A DNA stretch of 30,278 nucleotides, taken from positions 1 through 30,278 of the IMG/VR virus record IMGVR_UViG_3300033144_001811. The stretch is one strand, 5' to 3'. The position numbers and the translations under genes were made by a program. A model generated the notes under the pieces. It saw nothing but the letters and a program-made list of their open reading frames with translations, made no database searches and was not told the origin of the DNA. Source of the stretch: a virus. Shown in pieces: positions 12,337 to 21,702 of this stretch (position 1 is its first letter; each line of letters begins with the position of its first letter).

Positions 12337-15065
12337 TGACTTCTGAAAACCACGAAATATTAGCATTCAATCGAGGTGTTATTTCATCGAAGGGCTTAGC
12401 TCGAATAGATCTTGAGCGCATGGCCATGTCGTCCGAGATTCAACGTAACTGGATGCCCAGGGTGCTGGGTTCGATGATGTTTCGACCGGGGCTTGAACAC
12501 ATTGGCAACACCATTAACAACAATGTTGCTCGTCAAATTTCTTTCACATTTGGTGTTGATGACACGGCCCAGCTTGAAATAAGTAACGTCCGTATGCAGG
12601 TTCGCATTGATGATGTACTTGTTACTCGGCCAGCGATTACAGCCGCAATATCAAATCCTGAGTTTGCTTCCGATGTAGCAAGCTGGACGGATAATGATGA
12701 GGCAGGTGCTACCAGTTCGTGGGTAAACGATGCGACATGGGGAGGCGTTTTAAGTCTTGTCGGCGACGACATAAATGCGGCGATACGAACGCAACAAGTT
12801 ACAGTCAACGAGGTTGGTATTGAACATGCGATCGACTTCTCTGTAGTTAGAGGTACGGCAACTATCCGAGTGGGATCAACTGAGGGCGCCGATAACTATA
12901 TTTCTGAATCCTATCTGGGTAAGGGCGAACACAAGCTCGCTTTTACGCCCACCGGAAATTTTTGGATTGAACTGTCAAGCACCACAGAGCATGAGGTGTG
13001 GATTACTTCTGTCGATATGTCCGGAACCGGCGATATGTTTTTCATTTCGCCATGGGCTGAGGCTGATTTGCCAAACCTTCGTTTCGATCAATCGGGAGAT
13101 GTAATTTACGTTGCTTGCGACGGCGTGATGACCTCAAAAATTGAACGACGAAATATCAATGGTCGATCCTGGTCGATAGTGGATTATTTTCCATTGGACG
13201 GCCCATTTCGCGTTCAGAACACCGGGCCAATTACTATCACATCTGGCACAATATCAGGGCAGACAACACTTACCGCATCAAAACCAATATTTCGGGCCGG
13301 CCATGCTACCAATCATGCGCTGTTCAGAATGGGATCTCAGGGGCAGACGGTAACAGAGGCGATTAGTGGAGCAGATGTGTTTTCGGATCCTATCAGGGTG
13401 GTTGGATCTGAGAGTTCTCGGTTGTTTGGCATTATCGTTTCTGGGACGTTTGTAGCAACGGTCACGCTGCAGTTTGCTTTTTCAACGATAGGTCCATGGA
13501 ACGATCAGGGCAGTCAATGGACGGCCCCAATTTCAACCACGTTACAGGATGGGCAAGATGGCCAAATTATTTACTACCGCATTGGCGTAAAGGCTGGCAA
13601 TTACACCTCTGGAACAGCGACTTGTACGCTTACTTACACGGGTGGATCCATTCAGGGAATAGCGAGAATCAACGGGTTTACCAGTGCAACATCTGTCACC
13701 GCTTCTATTCTCAAGAACCTTGGATCAACCAGTGCCACTCGCGATTGGTGGGAGAGCGAATGGTCGGCGTATCGTGGTTATCCAACGAGCGTGATACTGC
13801 ATGAGGGCCGTCTTTGGTTTGCCGGCAATGACAAAATCATAGGGTCGATTTCGGACGCTTACGAGTCCTTCGATGATAACTTTGAGGGTGATGGTGGTGC
13901 GATCTCCAGAACCATTGGCTTTGGACCGATTCGGGTTATTCACTGGCTAATATCGATGGGTCGACTATTGTTTGGCACCTCTGATAATTCGGCAAATGTG
14001 GCTTCTGCCACAATGGACGGTAACAATCCTCTGGGCGCTCGCTCCAACTCATTTGATGAGCCGCTAACGCCAACTAATTTCAACGTCAAAACCATTGGCT
14101 CGCGCAGTGTGTTTGTCGATCGATCCAAGCAAAGACTTTATGAACTGACTTATAACCTTGACGATCAGGACTACAAGTCTCTTGATCTGAGTGTTTTTGC
14201 GCCAGACTTCAATGCTGTCGGCATTGTGCAGATTGCTGTGCAGACAAAGCCTGATATTCGGATACATTGTGTTCGTTCTGATGGCACGGTTGGGGTGTTG
14301 ATATTCGATCGCCTCGAGAATGTTATTTGCTGGATTGACATTGATTCTGCTGGTGCTGGTGGTTTGATCGAGGACGTTTCAGTTCTGCCCGGGACGGTTG
14401 AGGATCAGGTTTATTACATCGTTAAGCGCACAATCGATAGCAGCACAGAGCGGCATTTGTGTAAGTGGGCTCTTGAGTCTGAGGCTATTGGCGGTGATCT
14501 AAACAAGATGGCTGATTCGTTTGTTATCTATGATGATTTTGCAACGACGACACCATTCACCACAGAATTAGTGCATCTGAAAGGCGAAACGGTAGTGATC
14601 TGGGCCGATGGAAAAGATGTTGGAACTGATGTTGTAACGGCCGGAGGTGCGCTGACCAGTGCGCTGGCGGTAGCGGCGAGCAAGGTGGTGGCTGGGCTGT
14701 CCTATACCGGGCAGTACAAGAGCGCGAAGCTCGGTGCAATTACTGGCATAGGCTTGCTGGAGCGCAAGAAGGTCAATCGCATCGGGTTCATTGCTGAGAA
14801 CCTGCACTATCAGGGCCTGCAGTACGGAGCTGATTTCGATAACTTATCGCACTTGCCGAAAGTATCGAAAGGTCAGGCAATGCCTGATGACCATATTTAT
14901 GACAACTACCATGAGGATGATTTTCCGTTTGGTGGTACTTGGGACGAGGATTCGAGGATATGCCTGCAAGCAACAGCGCCACGGCCTTGTACGATCCTGG
15001 CAGCAATCGCGGAGTTCGAGTCGGTGGAGCATGTGAATCCCCGCAGCGCACCCCGACGATCATAA
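12336..15065 (+). CDS. Tail nozzle / tubular protein B-like
   Basis: Protein of 909 residues, coupled to the adaptor gene by TAATG. The N-terminal FNRGVISSKGLARIDLERM followed by QRNWMPRVLGSMMFRPGLEH (about residues 36-55) is the recognisable signature of podovirus tail nozzle proteins (functional counterparts of T7 gp12). A propeller-type beta-rich body follows, including GRLWFAGND near residue 490 and FGTSDNSANVASA further on, plus a variable beta insertion (about 100-220). It forms the distal end of the short tail through which DNA exits and to which fibres attach. The last 106 bases overlap the next gene. Assignment is from the N-terminal pattern and gene order. Confidence 0.87.
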   Translation: MTSENHEILAFNRGVISSKGLARIDLERMAMSSEIQRNWMPRVLGSMMFRPGLEHIGNTINNNVARQISFTFGVDDTAQLEISNVRMQVRIDDVLVTRPAITAAISNPEFASDVASWTDNDEAGATSSWVNDATWGGVLSLVGDDINAAIRTQQVTVNEVGIEHAIDFSVVRGTATIRVGSTEGADNYISESYLGKGEHKLAFTPTGNFWIELSSTTEHEVWITSVDMSGTGDMFFISPWAEADLPNLRFDQSGDVIYVACDGVMTSKIERRNINGRSWSIVDYFPLDGPFRVQNTGPITITSGTISGQTTLTASKPIFRAGHATNHALFRMGSQGQTVTEAISGADVFSDPIRVVGSESSRLFGIIVSGTFVATVTLQFAFSTIGPWNDQGSQWTAPISTTLQDGQDGQIIYYRIGVKAGNYTSGTATCTLTYTGGSIQGIARINGFTSATSVTASILKNLGSTSATRDWWESEWSAYRGYPTSVILHEGRLWFAGNDKIIGSISDAYESFDDNFEGDGGAISRTIGFGPIRVIHWLISMGRLLFGTSDNSANVASATMDGNNPLGARSNSFDEPLTPTNFNVKTIGSRSVFVDRSKQRLYELTYNLDDQDYKSLDLSVFAPDFNAVGIVQIAVQTKPDIRIHCVRSDGTVGVLIFDRLENVICWIDIDSAGAGGLIEDVSVLPGTVEDQVYYIVKRTIDSSTERHLCKWALESEAIGGDLNKMADSFVIYDDFATTTPFTTELVHLKGETVVIWADGKDVGTDVVTAGGALTSALAVAASKVVAGLSYTGQYKSAKLGAITGIGLLERKKVNRIGFIAENLHYQGLQYGADFDNLSHLPKVSKGQAMPDDHIYDNYHEDDFPFGGTWDEDSRICLQATAPRPCTILAAIAEFESVEHVNPRSAPRRS

Positions 15066-15403
15066 CCAGGCCGGCAAAGTCCAGCGACATCATTGAGTTT
15101 TTAGGTGAATCTCAACGCAGCACTATGCGGGCAATTGTGGCTGAGATGGATGGCCGTATTGAAGGCTTGATTGGCATAGCCAGAGAAGGTGGTTACGGCA
15201 AGTATTTCTGCAATTTTTCACCGAGGCTGCAACCGTACTTGCGATCCATTACTATATTGCGAGCAATTAAGGACAGTCTCAGGCTTTGCAGAGATTATCA
15301 CGGCCCACTAATCTCGGTTGCCGAACACGCCGAGGGATGCAGAATATTGAATAGACTGGGATTTATACATTTGCAGGGAGCATTATACTTATGGCCCAAA
15401 TAG
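14960..15403 (+). CDS. GNAT-fold phage protein (putative acetyltransferase)
   Basis: Protein of 147 residues from the first ATG. The conserved part starts at IITRPAKSSDI (about residue 34) and ends with AEGCRILNRLGF and GALYLWPK. N-terminal RPA-x-x-D, a middle strand GRIEGLIGIA, and a late N/A-x-x-x-L-x-x-LGF helix and strand are the layout of GNAT N-acetyltransferases. The acetyl-CoA loop Q/R-x-x-G-x-G/A is weak (AREGGYGK). Virion modules of podoviruses often carry such a gene at this spot. GAGG about ten bases before the ATG supports 14960, which places 106 bases inside the nozzle gene; no ATG, GTG or TTG lies nearer the conserved region. It may be a structural relic. Confidence 0.65.
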   Translation: MPASNSATALYDPGSNRGVRVGGACESPQRTPTIITRPAKSSDIIEFLGESQRSTMRAIVAEMDGRIEGLIGIAREGGYGKYFCNFSPRLQPYLRSITILRAIKDSLRLCRDYHGPLISVAEHAEGCRILNRLGFIHLQGALYLWPK

Positions 15404-15948
15404 CAATGTTAGCTATCATGGCTGTGTCTGCTCTGAATAAGGGAGCACAGGAAAGAAAAGTCAAATATCAGGAGGCCGAGGGCATTCGTGATGCCCGAAA
15501 CCGCCACATGGCTGCCACAACGGCCGCAATCTCTGAAAGAGAACGCGAGAAAAAGCGCATGTATTCCAGAGCTTTGGCTGTAAGTGCTTCCTCCGGTGCA
15601 GGGGTCGATGATCCCGGCATGGTGGCGATTATTGGTGATCTAAATGCCGAGGGTGAGTACCGAATACTGAGTCAATTGTATGTCGGTTCAAGTGAGGCCG
15701 AGGGCCTTCGGCACCAGTCTGAGATGGCCAGAGTTGAGGGTGAGGCTGCTCTTGAGGCCAGCTATATGAAAGCTGCAACAACGGTCATGTCTGCTTACGG
15801 TAGCTATGGGTCGATGTTTGCCGCGGCTGGATCACAGATTAGTTCGTTCAAAAACTTTGCTTATAACAAGCTCCCGCACGGCATAAGAGCAGGCAAGTCC
15901 AATCTTGGGACGATGGATTACACCACTAGCGGAGTGGCATACGGATGA
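15391..15948 (+). CDS. Internal virion protein (T7 gp14-like)
   Basis: Protein of 185 residues with an Ala-rich, helical sequence. It starts with a hydrophobic helix (MAQIAMLAIMAVSALNKG), continues with charged coiled-coil-like sequence (AAISEREREKKRMYSRALAV) and the marker ASSGAGVDDPGMVAIIGDL. The SG-x-G/D-x-x-x-P-M-x-x-I segment followed by a Y/R/L helix is typical of the gp14 class of small ejection proteins, which leave the virion first and form a pore in the outer membrane. It overlaps the GNAT gene by 13 bases and the next gene by ATGA. It heads a set of internal proteins continued at 16598 and 18520. Confidence 0.8.
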   Translation: MAQIAMLAIMAVSALNKGAQERKVKYQEAEGIRDARNRHMAATTAAISEREREKKRMYSRALAVSASSGAGVDDPGMVAIIGDLNAEGEYRILSQLYVGSSEAEGLRHQSEMARVEGEAALEASYMKAATTVMSAYGSYGSMFAAAGSQISSFKNFAYNKLPHGIRAGKSNLGTMDYTTSGVAYG

Positions 15949-16598
15949 CCGCTACACAAAATTATAGAATAGATGGTTTTGTAGGTGGGTTGGCGATGAA
16001 AGCTCCGTGCCGATCTGTTGCTCTGACCAATATAACATTGTCGGGTGTGCAGACAGTCGGTGGCGTTGCTGTTGTGACAAAAGACCGCGTATTGGTAATG
16101 GGTCAGACGGATCCGATCGAGAACGGCATTTACAATGTGTCTGCTTCGGCTTGGACTCGGGCGCCGGACTTTGATGGCAACCGCGATATTGTGAAAGGGA
16201 CTCAGGTGCCGATCTCGCTACCCAGCGGAACCGATGGGATCAATCAGTCTTACAAGGTTGAAACAGTCAATCCAATTACGATCGGCACGACAGCTATTGT
16301 ATTTTCCCGAGCTGATGGAGCTGGAATTGCCACAGTTGGCGATAAAGATACTTCGCTTACTGTCGGCATACAGCCCAAAACGCTGAACGTCACCGCCGCA
16401 TTGACCGCCAACCGAACTTGCACCCTGGTTACAACCAACGCAATCAACGGTGACAAATTCCGAATTGTTCGCACTGGACTTGGTGCATTCACCTACGATG
16501 TTGGTGGGTTGAAAACGATTGCCAATTCAACAGCGGCCTTTGTTGATGTTGAGTTCAATGGTTCGGCTTGGATTCTGACTGGGTATGGAGATCTGTAA
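15945..16598 (+). CDS. Tail fibre-like protein with KAPCR-type domain
   Basis: Protein of 217 residues. The N-terminal domain (about 15-125) carries a motif set very common in phage fibre and appendage proteins: KAPCRSVALTNITLSGVQ, GVAVVTKDRVLVMGQTDP, NGIYNVSASAWTRAPDF and VKGTQVPI. The C-terminal domain (about 135-217) is a second beta domain ending AWILTGYGDL. Interrupting the ejection-protein set with a fibre-like gene is unusual but seen in related phages. It could be a virion appendage or a structural component at the tail tip. It is coupled by ATGA to the gp14-like gene and by TAATG to the next. Confidence 0.75.
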   Translation: MTATQNYRIDGFVGGLAMKAPCRSVALTNITLSGVQTVGGVAVVTKDRVLVMGQTDPIENGIYNVSASAWTRAPDFDGNRDIVKGTQVPISLPSGTDGINQSYKVETVNPITIGTTAIVFSRADGAGIATVGDKDTSLTVGIQPKTLNVTAALTANRTCTLVTTNAINGDKFRIVRTGLGAFTYDVGGLKTIANSTAAFVDVEFNGSAWILTGYGDL

Positions 16599-18520
16599 TG
16601 GCAAGAATGCCACAAGACACTGATTACGGTCCTCGACAGTCATTGGCCGTGCGCCGAACAGATCGTCCAGGTACTGGTGGGGTTATCCTCGCCGATGCTT
16701 TGAACACGGCGGCCACTACGTTCAGCGCCGTCTTAACGGAGCGTAAAGCTAAAGAGGACGCGCTGAATTACGCGCTGGTCCGGAACAAGCTCCAGCAGGC
16801 TGATCTCGAATCTCGAGCTGAGCGTGAGGGTGACAAGGACTGGGCGAATTTCGATAAAAAATACTCGGCCAGCCTCAAGAAGCGATCCGATGAGATCCTT
16901 TCTCAGCACCCTCTGAGCGAGAACGATATGGCCATCATCTCCTCTGAGCTTGGCCTGATTGGCGCTCGCGGTCGTGTGGCTATGGGCGAGGCGGCTCGGA
17001 TTGTTGAGATCGACGAAGGTATTGGCAGCTATGAGTCCGGCAAGTTAGAGGCCAGACAGTCGCTGGCGTCAGCACTCGACGGTCCCAGTCGTAATGCGAT
17101 CGTCATTGGTCAACTCGATGCCATCAACGGCTTGGTGGAAAAGGGCTATCTGGATGAGGAATCAGCTCAGAAGGAGCGCGAGATTGTCACGCAGGATTTT
17201 GCGATGGCCTCTCTTTCCTTGTTGTCCCAGCCGGATCTGATTACCGTGCTATCAGCCTCACTGAAACATCGAAAAGAACATCAGGGGGCGTTGACCGCTG
17301 ATGACATTCGTGAAGGGAAAGGGACTAATTCCATCGCTGATTTTCTTCCCTATGATGTGGCGGCCATCATGCTGGAGAAGGCTGAACGCATCAACAAGGA
17401 GGACACTACCCGTAGTGAGGCTCAGGCTGTAATGGATGAGGCGGTAGAGATGTTTCCGGGCGGCGATCAAGCCAGTTTTGACCAGCGCATGAAGCACATA
17501 AAGGAAAAATTGGATGGCGATGCGCGAAAGATGGCCGAAACCGATACGCGCCAATTACGTAATGATGCGGTGGCTGCAGAAAGCGCTCGAGCAACAGAAC
17601 TGTACGACGATTACTCCCTGCAAATACTAACCGGAGATCTTCGTTTCTCGCAAATTGACACAAAGAAGCTCGATGAAATGAGTTCAGGGCAGATTCAAGA
17701 ATTGCGAAGGCTGTCCGATGATAGTGCTCGTGGTGAGCGCTGGCCGAGAGTTACGCAGGATTACGCAAACAGAGATAATGATGGCAATCTTGTGGATGAC
17801 GGTACTTTCTCCATGGAGCAGTGGCAGGATCTTCCGAACTATGCTGATGAAAGTCAGGGGCCGTACCATGAAGATAGCAAGGCGAATCTGAATCTACAGA
17901 GTGCGAAGGTACATAACGCATTCAACGAAAAGGATTTCAATTCGATCGAGGCTGAGCAGGCTTTGATTCAAAAACAGCAAAATTCTATCGTCACCGCTGG
18001 CACCCTCGACGCCAAAGCCATGGTCAACAGGTATTTGTCTGAGAACCTGATTATGCAGACAGATAAGCGAACGCCAGCTCAGCGCGGTTCTGCGGCTCGA
18101 TTTGAGAGAATGCTGCTGGACGAATTCACCCGGATGGAAGTTGAAAAGCTACCTGATGGCAAACTGAGCCAGACAGAAAAAGATCAAGGGATGGCTCGAG
18201 TGCTGGGGTCGATGGCATTTACGGATACGGGTACTTTCCCGTGGAGCGATAATTACGAAGATAAAGTCCACTTTGCCCTTATGACGCCGGAGCAGATAGA
18301 GGAGGGTTTCATCGATTTCAACAACGAGAAGTACTCCGGAAAATATCCAATTGGTGGTCAGGAACTGAGCTTGGAGCAAGTGGTTTTGCAGATGGGCAAA
18401 GATATGGTTCCGGCTTACACAAAAGATATGATTGGCAAGAATAACCTGGAGCGAGCTGCGTTTGCCCTTGTGAATGATCTGGGCAATGAAGAGGTCAGAC
18501 GGCGATTGAGGGGCGAATAA
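16598..18520 (+). CDS. Internal virion / DNA ejection protein (gp15-like)
   Basis: Protein of 640 residues, MARMPQDTDYGPRQSL at the start, almost wholly helical with many Asp, Glu, Lys and Gln and no membrane span. Its position between the gp14-like protein and a larger Gly-rich protein, its length and its composition match the middle ejection protein of T7-like and BPP-1-like phages (gp15 analogue), which builds part of the periplasmic DNA tunnel. The ATG at 16598 shares a base with the previous stop (TAATG) and is preferred to the upstream reading at 16568 inside that gene. No lytic domain is seen. Confidence in the role comes mainly from gene order. Confidence 0.75.
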   Translation: MARMPQDTDYGPRQSLAVRRTDRPGTGGVILADALNTAATTFSAVLTERKAKEDALNYALVRNKLQQADLESRAEREGDKDWANFDKKYSASLKKRSDEILSQHPLSENDMAIISSELGLIGARGRVAMGEAARIVEIDEGIGSYESGKLEARQSLASALDGPSRNAIVIGQLDAINGLVEKGYLDEESAQKEREIVTQDFAMASLSLLSQPDLITVLSASLKHRKEHQGALTADDIREGKGTNSIADFLPYDVAAIMLEKAERINKEDTTRSEAQAVMDEAVEMFPGGDQASFDQRMKHIKEKLDGDARKMAETDTRQLRNDAVAAESARATELYDDYSLQILTGDLRFSQIDTKKLDEMSSGQIQELRRLSDDSARGERWPRVTQDYANRDNDGNLVDDGTFSMEQWQDLPNYADESQGPYHEDSKANLNLQSAKVHNAFNEKDFNSIEAEQALIQKQQNSIVTAGTLDAKAMVNRYLSENLIMQTDKRTPAQRGSAARFERMLLDEFTRMEVEKLPDGKLSQTEKDQGMARVLGSMAFTDTGTFPWSDNYEDKVHFALMTPEQIEEGFIDFNNEKYSGKYPIGGQELSLEQVVLQMGKDMVPAYTKDMIGKNNLERAAFALVNDLGNEEVRRRLRGE

Positions 18521-21150
18521 TGGCCGACTTGGACGTTTATGCTGAGTTCCAAAAGCAAAAAGAGAACCAGCAGCACAGGCTTCAACTCGATGCAGCCAAT
18601 CGATTACAGGTCGACGAGGATCGGGCTGATCGGGTCTGGGCCGTTGCCGCAAAAACCCGGCTGCCGATGGAAGTGGTCGACGCGGATCTGGATAATCTTG
18701 AGGCCAAGCTCAAGGTAGAAGAGTTCAATTACGAGGACTACACCGCCAAGGATCTGGCCTCAGCCAAGCTCGGTGAGGTTGTTCGTGGCAATGAGGGCTC
18801 GCCGATCTTCAACCGGTTCGCAGCCGAGAATCCCTATAACTTTGCGGTGATGAAGCGCGATCGTGCGCACATGACGCGGCTTGAGAAAACCGTCAATTCC
18901 ATGTGGCTCGCCTCTCGGCGTGGCTGGGGGATGGGCGAGATGGGCAACCTTGTCACCCGCGAGGTATCCGGCAATGCACTGCCAGATGATGACGTTAGGC
19001 GCAAGGAGATACGCCAGCTCCTCGAGGGTGGTGACTTTGGGGCTGGTGGTATGGCCAAGTTCCTTACAGGGTTCTCTGAGCAGGCGACCCTGTTCGCACA
19101 CTCAGCCTATGATTCGGCCGATAAGATCATTGGTGGCGGTGTCATGGGAGCTTTAACCGGATCCTATATTGCTGGTATTGGCCCTCAGTCTCTTGCCGGC
19201 GCCCCGATTGGTTTTGGAACTGGAGCCGGTATCGCTTGGGCTGCCAACCGAGGCTGGGAATCCTTTGAGCTTGAGCGGGGTCTGGCGTATGACCAGTACC
19301 TGCAGCTTGGCATCAATAAGGAAGATGCCCTGAAAATGGCCAACTTGGTTGGTGGGATCAACGCACCGCTGGAATACATTGGATTCAATGCGCTGACAAA
19401 ACGCATTCCCGGCATCAATAAGATGATGCGAAACAACACGGATGCCGTTGTCAGAAAGATCTTTAATTCCCCGAAATTCACCCATGCGGCAGCGCGGTTT
19501 ACCATTGCCTACGGTGAGGGCGTTGGCACTGAGATTGTCACGGAGATTGCTCAAGAAACCACGACAATGCTGGGACAGGAGTACCTCAAGACTCAAGCGC
19601 GAGAAGCGGGTGATACCAGCCCTGATATGACAGCGATGACCCCTGCAGAGTTTCGCGCCAGCCTTGGTGAGATCATTGTAGAAACCGTGTATGCCGTCGC
19701 CATCATGGGTGCTGGTGGCCCGGTGATGAACTTCTACGCGGATTCAAAGAACTCGTATGCGTCGATGAAGCAACAGCAAATGTGGACAACGCTTGGCGAG
19801 GTGGCCAAGGACTCAGAAACCAGAAAGAAATCCCCGAACGCTTGGCAGGCATTTGTTTCCCGCGTTCAAGAAGATGGGCCTCTGAAAGAGATCTTCGTCG
19901 ACGGTAAGGGCTGGCGACGTTACTGGCAGTCTCAGGGGATCGATCCGGATGAGGCGGCCAAAGAGATGGGGATTGACTTAGAGGCCGCTGAGGCGACCGA
20001 TACCGACATCACCATACCATTTGATGTCTTTATCGATAAGGTCGCGCCTACGGAGCATCTGGGCGGCCTGATGAAGGATTTGCGCATTCGCAAGGACGAA
20101 ATGACGGGGCGCGAGGCCGAGGAATGGTATAAGGGCAGGAATGAACACATCGCGGAGCTGCAGGAGGCCCTGGGCGATGCGTATGACCCAACGGTTGAGG
20201 AGAGGATCGTTGGCGATCTGGTGCCGCAGCTCGTTGCTTCTGGGAAATACACCGAGGCCACGGCAAAAATTCAGGCGAAGTTTCATGCCGTAGTGACCAT
20301 GAACATGGCTCGTCGCGGCAAAATTGATCCTTGGGAGTATTACCGGCAAACGCTTCAAGGTGTTTATGCCGAGGTGCCGGGATCCCTTACGGCGGCCGGC
20401 GAAGACATTGATATGGACATGGATCCGATACTGGACAGTATTCGCGATAACACATTTCCCAAGCAGCGTGACATCTACGGTGAAAGCCTGATTGACATGG
20501 TTCGCAGGGTTGGCGGTATCAATGAAGAGGGCGGCGAGTTTGATGCCAAAGAGATCAATTTGCTGCGTCCCGGCACAGCGAGTAACACTGGACGATCGGC
20601 TGACGATCTGGCTGAAATTGCCCACGAAGCTGGGTTTATTGCGGAGCGCGATATTGGGATGTTCAAGGAGGCGTTCGACAGGGATCTGGCCGGCGATCCG
20701 GTGTTTAGCCGAACTCAGGTAGTGGATCAAGAGCTTGAAAGTTTACTTGGGCAACTCGAGGATGCGGCGGCGTTTCTCGAGCGAGAGGGTGTTGATCTCA
20801 ACGCACTCACCAATGCTGAGGTACGAAAGTATCTGGAGGGCATAAAAACGCTGGAACAGTCGGATGCTGATTCTTTGCAAGAATGGACCGATCTGGTTAT
20901 GGCGGTGACGCGAGCCAGTGAAAGAACTGCATCTCTCAAGCCGAATCAGGTAGACACGATGTTAGCTCAGGCCGAAGCAGCACTTCCCAGGGTGGCCTCA
21001 GCCCAAAATTTCAAGGATGTGAAGTTTACAGATACTGCAATTATCAATGGGAAGTCCGGTACTGTAGAGTATAGTGCTCAAGAGGCTTATGTCGAAGCCA
21101 TAAAAGCACGTAACGTACTGAAACAACTGGCGAAGTGTGTAAATGGATAA
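18520..21150 (+). CDS. Large internal virion / ejection protein (gp16-like)
   Basis: Protein of 876 residues. The N-terminal 200 residues are charged helices. Residues about 203-240 are a hydrophobic Gly/Ala-rich segment (KIIGGGVMGALTGSYIAGI), a possible membrane-insertion element. Two motifs place it with giant phage internal or polyvalent proteins: MVRRVGGINEEGGEF with a following DDLAEIAHEAGFI, and a C-terminal end EAIKARNVLKQLAKCVNG. It is coupled to the preceding gene by TAATG. It probably enters the host envelope with the DNA as the inner-membrane part of the ejection tunnel. No lytic transglycosylase signature is visible, unlike T7 gp16. It is followed by the short gene at 21143, which overlaps by eight bases. 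Confidence 0.78.
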   Translation: MADLDVYAEFQKQKENQQHRLQLDAANRLQVDEDRADRVWAVAAKTRLPMEVVDADLDNLEAKLKVEEFNYEDYTAKDLASAKLGEVVRGNEGSPIFNRFAAENPYNFAVMKRDRAHMTRLEKTVNSMWLASRRGWGMGEMGNLVTREVSGNALPDDDVRRKEIRQLLEGGDFGAGGMAKFLTGFSEQATLFAHSAYDSADKIIGGGVMGALTGSYIAGIGPQSLAGAPIGFGTGAGIAWAANRGWESFELERGLAYDQYLQLGINKEDALKMANLVGGINAPLEYIGFNALTKRIPGINKMMRNNTDAVVRKIFNSPKFTHAAARFTIAYGEGVGTEIVTEIAQETTTMLGQEYLKTQAREAGDTSPDMTAMTPAEFRASLGEIIVETVYAVAIMGAGGPVMNFYADSKNSYASMKQQQMWTTLGEVAKDSETRKKSPNAWQAFVSRVQEDGPLKEIFVDGKGWRRYWQSQGIDPDEAAKEMGIDLEAAEATDTDITIPFDVFIDKVAPTEHLGGLMKDLRIRKDEMTGREAEEWYKGRNEHIAELQEALGDAYDPTVEERIVGDLVPQLVASGKYTEATAKIQAKFHAVVTMNMARRGKIDPWEYYRQTLQGVYAEVPGSLTAAGEDIDMDMDPILDSIRDNTFPKQRDIYGESLIDMVRRVGGINEEGGEFDAKEINLLRPGTASNTGRSADDLAEIAHEAGFIAERDIGMFKEAFDRDLAGDPVFSRTQVVDQELESLLGQLEDAAAFLEREGVDLNALTNAEVRKYLEGIKTLEQSDADSLQEWTDLVMAVTRASERTASLKPNQVDTMLAQAEAALPRVASAQNFKDVKFTDTAIINGKSGTVEYSAQEAYVEAIKARNVLKQLAKCVNG

Positions 21151-21541
21151 AACGATCACAGAGATGGATCTCAAGGCATTAGGCAAATCAGCCAAGGTGA
21201 TAATGGATCCAGAGGCCCGCGAGGTTACGGGATTTGCAGAACTGGTCGACCTTCTCAAACAGGTATTGGCCGACAGTTCCAAGCGTACCCAAGCAGACCT
21301 CGAGCGTTCACAGTCGCAGCTCGAGGTGCTGGCTACACTGCAGAAGATGATTCGTGCAAATGGGACTAAGTCCCACGTTTCACATGAAACAATAGATTTG
21401 AAGCCACTCAAAGAAGTTCTGTTACAGATACATGCCAGCAATGATCGGCCGCCAGTCGTTTACAAGTTTGACATCAAGCGCCAAGAAGGCGGCGCGATGT
21501 CTCAAGTAATTGCAACCCCACTTCCACCAACCTTGAACTAA
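21143..21541 (+). CDS. Conserved phage protein with central linker and C-terminal KFDIKR domain
   Basis: Protein of 132 residues. A helical N-terminal part (about 25-70, LVDLLKQVLAD and RSQSQLEVLATLQKMIR) is joined by a polar linker (about 72-86, NGTKSHVSHETIDLK) to a C-terminal domain ending VVYKFDIKRQEGGAMSQVIATP. The ending pattern F-D-x-x-R-x-x-x-G-x-x-x-x-V-x-A-x-P is common to small phage proteins near tail genes. The coding DNA of the linker contains two adjacent palindromes, one resembling parS (21361-21391). It overlaps the ejection-protein gene by eight bases. Its function is unknown; a virion accessory or assembly chaperone role is possible. Confidence 0.7.
   Translation: MDKTITEMDLKALGKSAKVIMDPEAREVTGFAELVDLLKQVLADSSKRTQADLERSQSQLEVLATLQKMIRANGTKSHVSHETIDLKPLKEVLLQIHASNDRPPVVYKFDIKRQEGGAMSQVIATPLPPTLN
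21361..21391. promoter_or_regulatory. Adjacent palindromes: 15-bp TGGGACTAAGTCCCA and a parS-like site
   Basis: TGGGACT-A-AGTCCCA (21361-21375) is a perfect odd palindrome. The next 16 bases, CGTTTCACATGAAACA (21376-21391), match 14 of 16 positions of the chromosomal ParB site TGTTTCACGTGAAACA. Differences are the first base and one of the two central bases. Both lie in codons for the linker of the 132-residue protein, where sequence constraint from protein structure should be low. They are therefore candidates for a cis-acting site embedded in a gene. ParB binding is unproven. Confidence 0.5.
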
Positions 21542-21555
21542 AAGTGAGAAATACT

Positions 21556-21702
21556 ATGGCTCATTCCAAACATGAAGTAACCGCTAAATCCAATCCAAAT
21601 TTCAAGCCAGACCCAAACGCCCGTCATGTCTATGACGAGAAAAAGGGCGTGTTTCGTTTGGTGACTACCACAAAGCAATCCAAAGATAAGAGGAAAGACT
21701 GA
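21556..21702 (+). CDS. 48-residue basic hypothetical protein
   Basis: Reading MAHSKHEVTAKSNPNFKPDP at the start, with a Lys-rich end (TTKQSKDKRKD). It has a clean frame from 21556 to a TGA that shares two bases with the next ATG (TGATG), which argues for real translation. The upstream AGTGAG is a weak ribosome-binding site. No membrane segment, cysteine or known motif is present. The middle (ARHVYDEKKGVFRLV) may form a beta hairpin. The function is not recognised. Confidence 0.55.
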   Translation: MAHSKHEVTAKSNPNFKPDPNARHVYDEKKGVFRLVTTTKQSKDKRKD

